From Blastococcus aurantiacus (GTDB lineage Bacteria > Actinomycetota > Actinomycetes > Mycobacteriales > Geodermatophilaceae): a stretch of DNA of 64,000 nt. Position 1 is the first letter of the stretch. Each line of letters begins with the position of its first letter. A program made the translations under genes and the position numbers. The notes under the pieces are model-generated. The model saw only the letters and a program-made list of their open reading frames with translations, did no database searches and was not told where the DNA came from. Below are positions 47,883 to 54,902 of this stretch, in pieces. The stretch covers positions 1-64,000 of the forward strand of contig NZ_FNBT01000008.1 of the NCBI RefSeq assembly GCF_900102425.1, written 5' to 3'.

Positions 47883-48161
47883 ATGAGCACCTCCGCCACG
47901 ACCGCCGTCACCGGAGCCGAGATCGACCGGATCAGCGCGCTCCGCGAGGAGATCGACGCCTGCGACGCCGCGATCATCGAGCTCGTGCAGCGCCGGCTGT
48001 CCGTCTCGCAGGAGATCGGCGCCGTCCGCAGGGCCAGCGGCGGCACCCGGCTGAACCTCGCACGCGAGCAGCAGGTGCTCGCGCGCTTCCAGGACGCGCT
48101 CGGCCCCGACGGCGCCGCACTCGGGATGATGCTGCTCCGTCAGGGCCGCGGGCGGCTCTGA
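47883..48161 (+). CDS. Chorismate mutase (AroQ type, small monofunctional)
   Basis: A 92-residue all-helical protein that converts chorismate to prephenate, the branch point to phenylalanine and tyrosine. It matches the AroQ helix 1 pattern: IDRISALREEIDACDAAIIELVQRRLSVSQEIGAVRRASGG, taken in parts as IDRISALREEID, the catalytic Arg/Lys region LVQRRLSVSQEIGAVR, and NLAREQQVLARF. Helix 3 is shorter than in E. coli, and actinobacterial short forms often need DAHP synthase as a partner for full activity. ATG 47883 follows GGAAGG by 7 bases. Control by the leader peptide and terminator upstream is likely. Confidence 0.88.
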   Translation: MSTSATTAVTGAEIDRISALREEIDACDAAIIELVQRRLSVSQEIGAVRRASGGTRLNLAREQQVLARFQDALGPDGAALGMMLLRQGRGRL

Positions 48162-48165
48162 CGGG

Positions 48166-48214
48166 CTCGCTGCAGGGACCCGCCGCGAGCTCGCGAGTGG
48201 CGGGGGGCAGCGAG
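48166..48214. terminator. Bidirectional terminator between convergent genes
   Basis: CTCGCTGC (48166-48173) pairs with GCAGCGAG (48207-48214), and inside it CCCGCC (48179-48184) pairs with GGCGGG (48199-48204); the centre GCGAGCTCGC is itself palindromic. It fills the gap between the chorismate mutase stop and the stop of the leftward gene. Confidence 0.75.
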
Positions 48215-48220
48215 GTCCTC

Positions 48221-48514
48221 CTAGAGCCAGGCGCGCCAGACGAGCGAGTCGTCGTCGCTGAGCGCCGCCGCCTCGAGCACGTCGCCCGGGCACCGCTCGC
48301 GCAGCTCCTCGCCGAGCGCGCGGGCCTGTTCCAGCGCGGACCCGAGGTCCTCGGCGTCGCACTCGGTGGAGGCCCGGAGCGCAGCACGGTCCGGCTCCCG
48401 CCAGACCCGCAGCTCCTCGTCCCCCGGGCGGAGCCCCGCTGCGACGGTGTCGACGGTGTCGTCGTCCACCTGTGCGGCGGCTCGCAGCACGGCGTAGATG
48501 GTGAAGGTGGGCAC
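48221..48514 (-). CDS. Small conserved hypothetical protein
   Basis: A 97-residue acidic, soluble protein starting VPTFTIYAVLRAAAQVDDD and containing two Cys (STECDAEDL and ERCPGDV) and many acidic residues. No signal peptide, helix-turn-helix or enzyme motif is seen. GTG 48514 lies 6 bases from CAGACT, which resembles a -10. Codon use and the absence of an overlapping alternative support it as a real gene. I do not recognise it; the ferredoxin-like strand-helix pattern is only a guess. Confidence 0.6.
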   Translation of the reverse strand: MPTFTIYAVLRAAAQVDDDTVDTVAAGLRPGDEELRVWREPDRAALRASTECDAEDLGSALEQARALGEELRERCPGDVLEAAALSDDDSLVWRAWL

Positions 48515-48560
48515 CCGGCGAGTCTGCCCGGTCGGGCACCACGGGTGACGGCGGCCCGGA

Positions 48561-48587
48561 TGTCACACCCGCGCGGGCCGCGTCGTC
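48561..48587 (+). promoter_or_regulatory. ECF41-type promoter
   Basis: TGTCACA at 48561-48567, 16 bases, then CGTC at 48584-48587. This is the published ECF41 promoter form (TGTCACA, about 16 bases, CGTC). It lies 38 bases before the ATG of the carboxymuconolactone-decarboxylase-like gene, which is followed directly by an ECF41 sigma gene. Confidence 0.8.
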
Positions 48588-48625
48588 TCCATCGTCAGCA
48601 TCCCGACGACGGAGAGGTCGCCGCC

Positions 48626-49177
48626 ATGACCCGCATCCCGCTCGACCCGCCCCGCTCGACCTTCGTGCGGCTCACCGAGTGGTACTCGCGCCGCAGGTTC
48701 GGCACGGTGCTGGACCCGGGCGCGGCCATCGCCCACAACCCGCGGGTGCTGCGCACCTACATCCGCTACGAGCAGTCCCTCGCCCGGTGGGACCGCCTGG
48801 ACCCGACGCTGAGCGCGCTGGCCGTGATGGCATCCGCGGCGACCGTCGGCTGCTCCTGGTGCCTGGACTTCGGGTTCTGGGAGAGCACCACCCGGGGCAT
48901 CGACCCGGCCAAGCTCCGCGACGTCCCCCGCTGGCGGGACAGCGACCGCTTCACCGACCTGGAGCGGCAGGTGATGGCCTACGCCGAGGCGATGACGACG
49001 ACGCCGCTGGAGGTGACCGACGAGATGGTGGCCGGGTTGCGCCGCTCCCTGGACGACGCCCAGCTCGTCGAACTGACCATGATGATCTCCGTGGAGAACT
49101 CGCGCTCGCGCTTCAACAGCGCTCTCGGCCTCACCAGCCAGGGCTTCCGCGACCGCTGCGAGAGCCCGGCGCGATGA
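48626..49177 (+). CDS. Carboxymuconolactone decarboxylase/AhpD-like protein (ECF41 target)
   Basis: A 183-residue protein of the CMD/AhpD fold. The redox-type Cys pair is in VGCSWCLDFGFW (CxxC), and the helix ERQVMAYAEAM and the C-terminal MMISVENSRSRFNSALG complete the domain. Such proteins are carboxymuconolactone decarboxylases or alkylhydroperoxidase-like redox proteins. ECF41 sigma factors are typically paired with a gene of this class (COE: carboxymuconolactone decarboxylase, oxidoreductase or epimerase). ATG 48626 follows GGAGAGG by 8 bases. It is ATGA-coupled to the sigma factor gene. Confidence 0.9.
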   Translation: MTRIPLDPPRSTFVRLTEWYSRRRFGTVLDPGAAIAHNPRVLRTYIRYEQSLARWDRLDPTLSALAVMASAATVGCSWCLDFGFWESTTRGIDPAKLRDVPRWRDSDRFTDLERQVMAYAEAMTTTPLEVTDEMVAGLRRSLDDAQLVELTMMISVENSRSRFNSALGLTSQGFRDRCESPAR

Positions 49178-50082
49178 GCGACCTGCTCGACGTCTTCGAC
49201 CAGCACCGGCGGCTGCTGTTCTCCGTGGCGTACCAGATGCTCGGCAGCGTCGCCGACGCCGAGGACGCCGTGCAGGACGCGTGGCTGCGCTGGTCGGCGG
49301 GCGACCGCGACGACGTCGCGGACCCGCGTGCCTACCTCGTGCGCGTGGTCAGCCGGCTGGCGCTCGACCGGCTCGACTCGGCGCGCACCCGCCGGGAGAG
49401 CTACGTCGGCCCGTGGCTGCCCGAACCGCTGCTCACCGGCCGGGACACGGTCGCCGCGGGACCGGCGCCGACCGACCCGACCGCGGCAGCGGAGCTCGGC
49501 GAGCAGGTCTCGATGGCACTCCTCGTCGTGCTGGAGACCCTCTCCCCCGCCGAGCGCGCCGTGTTCGTCCTGCGGGAGGTCTTCGGCCTGCCGGTGGCCG
49601 AGACCGCCACCGCGCTGGGCCGCACCGAGTCCGCCGTGCGGCAGATGGCGCACCGTGCCCGCGAGCACGTCCAGGCCCGGCGGCCGCGGTTCGACACCGA
49701 CCCCGGAGCGCAGCGGGCGGTCACCGAGCGGTTCCTCGCGGCCTGCGCCGGTGGGGACGTGGAGGCGCTCCTGGCCGCGCTGGCCCCCGACGCGGTGCTG
49801 GTCAGCGACGGCGGCGGCAAGGCCAGGGCGGCCCTGCGGCCGATCACCGGTGCGGACAAGGTCGCGCGGTTCGCCGTCGGGATCGCCTGCCAGGGCCTGG
49901 CCCTGCCGGGCCTCCGCGTCGAGATCCTCGACGTCAACGGCGCCTCCGCCGTGGTGGCCTGGGCCGAGGGCGTTCCGCTGATGACGATGTCCCTGGTCGT
50001 GGCCGACGGGCTGGTCACCCAGGTGCTCGTGGTGCGCAACCCCGACAAGCTGGCGGGGCTCGCCACCCGCTCCCCCGGGTGA
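49174..50082 (+). CDS. ECF41-family RNA polymerase sigma factor with a SnoaL-like regulatory tail
   Basis: A 302-residue extracytoplasmic-function sigma factor. Region 2 is FDQHRRLLFSVAYQMLGSVADAEDAV taken from residue 8, region 4 is LSPAERAVFVLREVFGLPVAE with TALGRTESAVRQMAHRARE. After it comes a SnoaL-like domain. All three ECF41 signatures are present: WLPEP in the linker between regions 2 and 4, DGGGK in the tail, and NPDKL near the end. No anti-sigma gene is adjacent, as is usual; the tail itself modulates activity. ATG 49174 overlaps the previous stop (ATGA), so the sigma factor is made from the ECF41 promoter at 48561 and can drive itself. Confidence 0.95.
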   Translation: MSDLLDVFDQHRRLLFSVAYQMLGSVADAEDAVQDAWLRWSAGDRDDVADPRAYLVRVVSRLALDRLDSARTRRESYVGPWLPEPLLTGRDTVAAGPAPTDPTAAAELGEQVSMALLVVLETLSPAERAVFVLREVFGLPVAETATALGRTESAVRQMAHRAREHVQARRPRFDTDPGAQRAVTERFLAACAGGDVEALLAALAPDAVLVSDGGGKARAALRPITGADKVARFAVGIACQGLALPGLRVEILDVNGASAVVAWAEGVPLMTMSLVVADGLVTQVLVVRNPDKLAGLATRSPG

Positions 50083-50202
50083 CCCGACGGCTCGGAGCCG
50101 TCCGCGGCGGATGTGAAGGACCGGTCCGCGCCACACCCGCTACCCCCGTCACAGACACCCCACGGGACGCGCAGCCTCCCCGGGCGGACCGGCCGGTCTG
50201 CA

Positions 50203-50208
50203 TATCGT
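50203..50208 (+). promoter_or_regulatory. -10-like element for the CDP-ribitol synthesis gene
   Basis: TATCGT ends 7 bases before the GTG at 50216. No Shine-Dalgarno lies between, so a leaderless mRNA is predicted. It would start the rightward cell-surface polymer genes. Confidence 0.45.
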
Positions 50209-50215
50209 TCGCCGC

Positions 50216-51709
50216 GTGACCAGATTGCGGAACGTGGCTGTCGTGCTTGCCGGGGGAACGGGTACGCGGGTCGGCCTCGCCATCCCCAAGCAGCTCATCA
50301 AGATCGCCGGCAAGCCGATCATCGAGCACACGATCGGCACCCTGCAGGCCTCGCCGCAGATCGACGAGATCATCGTGCTGATGACGCCGGGCCACCTGGA
50401 CGCCATCCACGCCATCCTGCGGCCCGGCGGCTACCCGAAGGTCACCCGCGTGCTGGAGGGAGCCGACACCCGCAACGCGACGACCCAGCGCGCGCTCGAC
50501 GCCCTCGGCGCGGAGGAGTGCAACGTCCTCTTCCACGACGCCGTCCGACCGCTGCTGAGCCAGCGGGTCATCGCCGACTGCGTGGACGCCCTGGACGAGT
50601 TCGAGGCCGTCGACACCGCCATCCCGTCGGCCGACACGATCATCCAGGTCGACGAGTCCGGGCGGACCATCGACGACGTGCTGAAGCGCGGCCTGCTGCG
50701 CCGCGGCCAGACCCCGCAGGGCTTCCGGCTCTCGGTGATCCGCCGCGCCTACGCCGAGGCCGCCCAGGACGCCGACTTCGAGGCCACCGACGACTGCACG
50801 GTGGTGCTGCGGTATGCACCCGAGGTGCCGATCGCCGTCGTGCGCGGTGAAGAGCGCAACATGAAGATCACCGAGCCGATCGACGTCTACATCGCCGACA
50901 AGCTCTTCCAGCTCGACAGCCACGAGGCGCCACGCCCCCGCTACGAGTCGGAGTACCGGGCCGCTCTGGCCGGCAAGACCGTCGTCGTCTTCGGTGGCTC
51001 CTACGGCATCGGTGCCGACATCGCCCGCATGGCGGAGTCCTACGGCGCCATCACCAAGGTCTTCAGCCGGTCGGCCACCAACACCCACGTGGAGCGGCGC
51101 GCGGACATCGTCGCCGCCTGCGAGCAGGTGCTGGCCGCCACCGGCCGCATCGACTACGTGGTGAACACGGCCGGCATCCTGCACCGCGGCGAGCTGGCCG
51201 AGACCAGCGAGGAGACCGTCTACTCGGCGACCGAGGTCAACTACCTCGCGCCGATCCACATCTCCCAGGTCTTCCAGCCCCACCTGAAGAAGACCAACGG
51301 ATCGCTGCTGCTGTTCACCTCGAGCTCCTACACCCGCGGTCGCAGCGGGTACAGCCTGTACTCCTCGGCGAAGGCCGCCGTGGTCAACCTGACCCAGGCG
51401 CTGGCCGACGAGTGGGCCGGCGACGGCGTGCGGATCAACTGCATCAACCCGGAGCGGACCGCCACGCCCATGCGGACGAAGGCGTTCGGCGAGGAGCCCG
51501 AGGGCAGCCTGCTCACCTCGGAGGCGGTCGCCGAGACCTCCCTCGACGTGCTGATCTCCGCCTTCACCGGGCACATCATCGACGTCCGTCGCGAGGACGC
51601 GCTGGCATCCCACGTCAGCGCGTCGGTGACGGCCGAGCTCCTGCAGGGCGACACGCTGGGCGACCTGCCGCCCGTGGACGCCGACCCGACCGCCGTCCAC
51701 GGTGGCTGA
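50216..51709 (+). CDS. Bifunctional ribitol-5-phosphate cytidylyltransferase/ribulose-5-phosphate reductase (CDP-ribitol synthesis)
   Basis: A 497-residue fusion. Residues 1-235 form an IspD-like cytidylyltransferase: VVLAGGTGTRVGLAIPKQ, ADTRNATTQRALDAL, LFHDAVRPLLS, RRGQTPQGFR and DDCTVVLRY. Residues 245-480 form a short-chain dehydrogenase: VVVFGGSYGIGADIAR, NTAGILHRGEL, TSSSYTRGRSGYSLYSSAKAAV (Ser and YxxxK, quoted as TSSSYTRGRSGYSLY and SSAK) and INPERTATPM. This matches the Haemophilus Bcs1/Acs1 pairing that reduces ribulose-5-phosphate and couples the product to CTP. It makes CDP-ribitol for a ribitol-phosphate polymer. The next genes belong to teichoic-acid-type families. Confidence 0.9.
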   Translation: MTRLRNVAVVLAGGTGTRVGLAIPKQLIKIAGKPIIEHTIGTLQASPQIDEIIVLMTPGHLDAIHAILRPGGYPKVTRVLEGADTRNATTQRALDALGAEECNVLFHDAVRPLLSQRVIADCVDALDEFEAVDTAIPSADTIIQVDESGRTIDDVLKRGLLRRGQTPQGFRLSVIRRAYAEAAQDADFEATDDCTVVLRYAPEVPIAVVRGEERNMKITEPIDVYIADKLFQLDSHEAPRPRYESEYRAALAGKTVVVFGGSYGIGADIARMAESYGAITKVFSRSATNTHVERRADIVAACEQVLAATGRIDYVVNTAGILHRGELAETSEETVYSATEVNYLAPIHISQVFQPHLKKTNGSLLLFTSSSYTRGRSGYSLYSSAKAAVVNLTQALADEWAGDGVRINCINPERTATPMRTKAFGEEPEGSLLTSEAVAETSLDVLISAFTGHIIDVRREDALASHVSASVTAELLQGDTLGDLPPVDADPTAVHGG

Positions 51710-51742
51710 GCGCCGCCTCCCGCGCGCTTCCCACCGGGTCCC

Positions 51743-52615
51743 GTGACCCGCGGACCCGTCGTCGGCGTCGTCGTCCTGACGCAGGGCCGCCGGCCCACCG
51801 ACCTCGACCGGGCGATCCGCTCCGCGCTGGCCCAGCGCGGGGTGGTCACCGACGTCGTCGTCGTCGGCAACGGCTGGCAGCCCGTGGGCCTGCCGGACGG
51901 CGTGGCCGCCCTGGGGCTGCCGGAGAACGTCGGCATCCCCGCCGGACGCAACGCCGGAGTGCCCCGGGTGACCGGCGACCTGCTGCTCTTCCTGGACGAC
52001 GACGCCACCCTCACCGACCCGGACTTCCTCGCGCAGGCCGTGCGTCGGTTCGACGCCGACCCGCACCTCGGCCTGCTCCAGCCGCGGGTGGACGGACCCG
52101 GCGGGGTGCCCGGACCGCGGCGCTGGACGCCACGGATGCGGGTCGGCGACCGGCGGCGGAGCAGCCCGGTGTTCTCCGTGTGGGAGGGCGCGGTGGTCGT
52201 CCGGCGCGCGGTGTTCGAGCGGACCGGCGGCTGGCCCGAGCCGTTCTTCTACGCCCACGAGGGCATCGAGCTCGCGTGGCGGGTGTGGGACGCCGGCGCC
52301 GCCGTCCGCTACGCCGGCGACCTCGTGGTCGAGCACCCGCTCACCGTCACCACGCGCCACCGCGACTTCTACCGCCTCAACGCCCGCAACCGGGTGTGGC
52401 TGGCCAAGCGGAACCTGCCGTGGGTCCTGGGCGTCCCGTACGTGCTCACCTGGACGGCGCTGCAGGTCGCCCGCTCGGTCCGCTCCCCCGCCACGCTGCT
52501 CCCGTGGTTCCGCGGCTGGCTGGAGGGCTGGCGCACCGACGCCGGACCGCGACGCCCCCTGCGCTGGGCCACGATCCTGCGCATGGCCCGGCATGGCCGG
52601 CCCCCGGTGGTCTGA
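51743..52615 (+). CDS. Glycosyltransferase family 2
   Basis: A 290-residue GT-A fold enzyme. VGVVVLTQGRRPTDLDRAIRS opens the nucleotide-binding fold, GIPAGRNAGVPRVTGDLLLFLDDDATL contains the DxD-type metal site, and HEGIELAWRVWDAG holds the ED-like acceptor motif as EGIEL. A C-terminal hydrophobic stretch (LGVPYVLTWTALQVARSV) may sit at the membrane. It should add a sugar to the polymer or its linkage unit. GTG 51743 lies 33 bases after the CDP-ribitol gene, with no clear Shine-Dalgarno (GGGTCCC only). Confidence 0.88.
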   Translation: MTRGPVVGVVVLTQGRRPTDLDRAIRSALAQRGVVTDVVVVGNGWQPVGLPDGVAALGLPENVGIPAGRNAGVPRVTGDLLLFLDDDATLTDPDFLAQAVRRFDADPHLGLLQPRVDGPGGVPGPRRWTPRMRVGDRRRSSPVFSVWEGAVVVRRAVFERTGGWPEPFFYAHEGIELAWRVWDAGAAVRYAGDLVVEHPLTVTTRHRDFYRLNARNRVWLAKRNLPWVLGVPYVLTWTALQVARSVRSPATLLPWFRGWLEGWRTDAGPRRPLRWATILRMARHGRPPVV

Positions 52616-52654
52616 CAGGTACCGTGCGACTCGGCCGATCCGAGGAGCCTCCGA

Positions 52655-53887
52655 GTGCCGTTCCCTTTCCCTGCAGTGCCCGCGCGCGTCCGCTCCGGCG
52701 GTGGCCGTCTGGTACGTCGGCTCGGACTCCTTCCCGGCGGTGAGCCGGACGGGCTGGGCGAGGACGCCGTGCTCGCAGGTGCCGTGCTGGAGCAGCGCGT
52801 GGTCGTCTTCTTCCCCGAGCCCCTGCGCAACGTCTACCAGCTGGCGCAGTGGCTGCCGGCCCTGGAGGCGCTCCACGGCCGCCGCGGCGTCGCCGTCGTC
52901 ACCCAGGACAGCCGGACGACCGCCTGGCTGCGCCGGCGGACGTCCCTGCCCGTGCTCTGCGTCGCCCGCACGGCCACGCTCGACGGCATCGTGCAGCGCA
53001 GCGACGTCGCCCTGGCCCTGTACGTCAGCCACCACCCGCGCAACTTCCAGATGCTGCGCTACTCCTCGGCCGGTCACGTCTACATCGGCCACGGCGAGAG
53101 CGACAAGGCGGTCTCCGCCTCCAACCAGCTCAAGGCCTACGACCGGGTCTTCGTGGCGGGGCCGGCGGCCGAGGAGCGGGTGCTCGCCGAGCTGCTGTGG
53201 TTCGACCGCTCCCGCCTGGTCCGCATCGGCCGGCCGCAGGCGGCCACCGCGGCGCCGCGGTCGGCGGCAGCCGTGCCCACCGTGCTCTACGCACCGACCT
53301 GGGAGGGGGCCCAGCCGTCGATGGCGTACAGCTCGGTGCCCACCCACGGCAGCGCGCTGGTGACCTCGCTGGTGGCCGCGGGCATCCGCGTGGTCTACCG
53401 CCCGCACCCGCGGACCGGCGCCAACCGCCGGGAGGTCGCGGCCGCCGATGCGGCGCTCCGGCGGCTGCTCGACGCCCCGGACGCCCAGGGCACCGGGAGC
53501 CGCACGGACGCCGACCGACCGCTGCAGGAGGCGTTCGCCGAGGCCGACGCCCTGGTCACCGACGTCTCGTCCATGGCGGTCGAGTGGCTGCCCACCGGCA
53601 GGCCGCTGGTCGTCACGGTGCCGGCGGACCCGGCTGCCGTCGTCGCCCCCTCGCCGCTCCTCGATGCCGTCCCCCGGCTGCCCGCCTCCGCGGCCGATGC
53701 CACCGGGACCCTCGTCCGCCGGTGCCTGACCGACGACCGGGAGGCGCCGGCGCGCGCCGCGCTCGTGGAGCACTACCTCGGCGGGTCGGACCCGGCCGCC
53801 GCGCTCACCCGCTTCCTGGAGGCGTGCGACGACGTGATCACCGCCCGGGACACCCTCCGCAGCGCCGTGCCCGGGGTCGGCCGATGA
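52655..53887 (+). CDS. CDP-glycerol/CDP-ribitol phosphotransferase-like protein (HGESDK subtype)
   Basis: A 410-residue soluble protein. It shares the Glyphos_transf (TagF/TarL) fold motifs: YIGHGESDKAVSAS, LYAPTWEGAQPSMAYSS, VYRPHPRTG and VTDVSSMAVEWLPTGRPLV. The catalytic His residues of TagF correspond to those in HGESDK and RPHP. It resembles the protein at 58684 far more than the one at 62079, so there are two subfamilies here. No membrane anchor is seen. It could transfer ribitol- or glycerol-phosphate from the CDP-alcohol. GTG 52655 follows AGGAG by 8 bases; the stop overlaps the next ATG (ATGA). Confidence 0.85.
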   Translation: MPFPFPAVPARVRSGGGRLVRRLGLLPGGEPDGLGEDAVLAGAVLEQRVVVFFPEPLRNVYQLAQWLPALEALHGRRGVAVVTQDSRTTAWLRRRTSLPVLCVARTATLDGIVQRSDVALALYVSHHPRNFQMLRYSSAGHVYIGHGESDKAVSASNQLKAYDRVFVAGPAAEERVLAELLWFDRSRLVRIGRPQAATAAPRSAAAVPTVLYAPTWEGAQPSMAYSSVPTHGSALVTSLVAAGIRVVYRPHPRTGANRREVAAADAALRRLLDAPDAQGTGSRTDADRPLQEAFAEADALVTDVSSMAVEWLPTGRPLVVTVPADPAAVVAPSPLLDAVPRLPASAADATGTLVRRCLTDDREAPARAALVEHYLGGSDPAAALTRFLEACDDVITARDTLRSAVPGVGR

Positions 53888-54687
53888 ACGTCGAACGCCC
53901 CGAACGGCCGACCATCGCGGAGCTGCGCGAGGTCACCCAGCCTGCGACCATCAGGGGACGGCGCACGGCCGAGCACTGGACCGGCGACCTGTACATGCGC
54001 CGGGTCTCGCCCTACCTGACCCGGCTGCTCCTGCGGGCGGGCCTGTCGGCGAACGCGGTCACCGCGCTGATGATCGTCTCCGGTGCGGCCTCGGGGTTCG
54101 CCCTGCTCGTTCCCGGTCTCGCGGGCGCGGTGCTCGCCGTCGCGCTGACGCAGCTGCAGATGCTCTGGGACGCCAGCGACGGGGAGGTGGCCCGCTGGCG
54201 GAGGACGTCCAGCCCGCTGGGCATCTTCCTGGACCGGGTGGGCCACTACCTCGCCGAGTCCCTCATCCCGATCGCGCTGGGCGTCCGCGCGGCCGGGGGG
54301 CTCGACGACCTGTCGGACGGCTACGGCTGGACCACCCTGGGCGCACTCCTCGCGGTGGTGATCGTCCTCAACAAGTCGCTCAACGACATGGTGCACGTGT
54401 CCCGCGCGGCCGCGGGGCTGGCGAAGGCCCCGGACGACGAGGCGACCACGGCACCGCGCTCGGGTGGGCTCGCCCGCCTGCGCCGACTGGCGCGGTTCCT
54501 GCCCTTCCACCGGCTGTACCACTCGATCGAGCTGAGCCTGCTGGTGCTGGTCGCGGCGGTGGTCGACGTGGTCATCGGCGATCTCACGGGCACCCGCGTG
54601 CTGCTGACCGTGCTCCTCCCGGCGGCGCTGCTGGCGGTGGCCGGTCACTTCCTCGCCATCGTGAGCTCGTCCCGGCTGCGCCCCTGA
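53884..54687 (+). CDS. CDP-alcohol phosphatidyltransferase-family membrane protein with a variant catalytic motif
   Basis: A 267-residue integral membrane protein with about six helices. The CDP-AP motif D-x2-DG-x2-AR-x8-G-x3-D-x3-D appears as WDASDGEVARWRRTSSPLGI then FLDRVGHYLAE, so the final Asp, the general base in known members, is His. Everything else in the motif is intact. The family joins a CDP-alcohol to an alcohol acceptor; the adjoining CDP-ribitol gene suggests a polymer-related substrate, not phospholipid. ATG 53884 overlaps the preceding stop. A basic loop (RSGGLARLRRLARFLPFHRLYH) separates the last helices. Confidence 0.85.
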   Translation: MNVERPERPTIAELREVTQPATIRGRRTAEHWTGDLYMRRVSPYLTRLLLRAGLSANAVTALMIVSGAASGFALLVPGLAGAVLAVALTQLQMLWDASDGEVARWRRTSSPLGIFLDRVGHYLAESLIPIALGVRAAGGLDDLSDGYGWTTLGALLAVVIVLNKSLNDMVHVSRAAAGLAKAPDDEATTAPRSGGLARLRRLARFLPFHRLYHSIELSLLVLVAAVVDVVIGDLTGTRVLLTVLLPAALLAVAGHFLAIVSSSRLRP

Positions 54688-54704
54688 CCCCCGGCCGTAC
54701 CCCA

Positions 54705-54720
54705 TCGGCAGCTCTGCCGA
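54705..54720 (+). terminator. Weak hairpin after the CDP-alcohol transferase gene
   Basis: TCGGCAG and CTGCCGA pair around CT, 18 bases after the stop, followed by CTCATTCGTC. The 215-base gap to the next gene otherwise shows only a -10-like TAGACT at 54781. Confidence 0.35.
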
Positions 54721-54902
54721 CTCATTCGTCACGGCTACCCCACGCGGCAGCTGGCATCCCCGGGATCCGGAACCCGACCGTAGACTTCGGTCACCCAGCG
54801 CGACCGCCCGGATACGGACCAATGTCGGCCGGAGTTCCCGCCACGCGCAGCAGCGGAGCCCTCTCCACCACGGATCGGCTCCCCCACGCATAGGAGTTCC
54901 CG

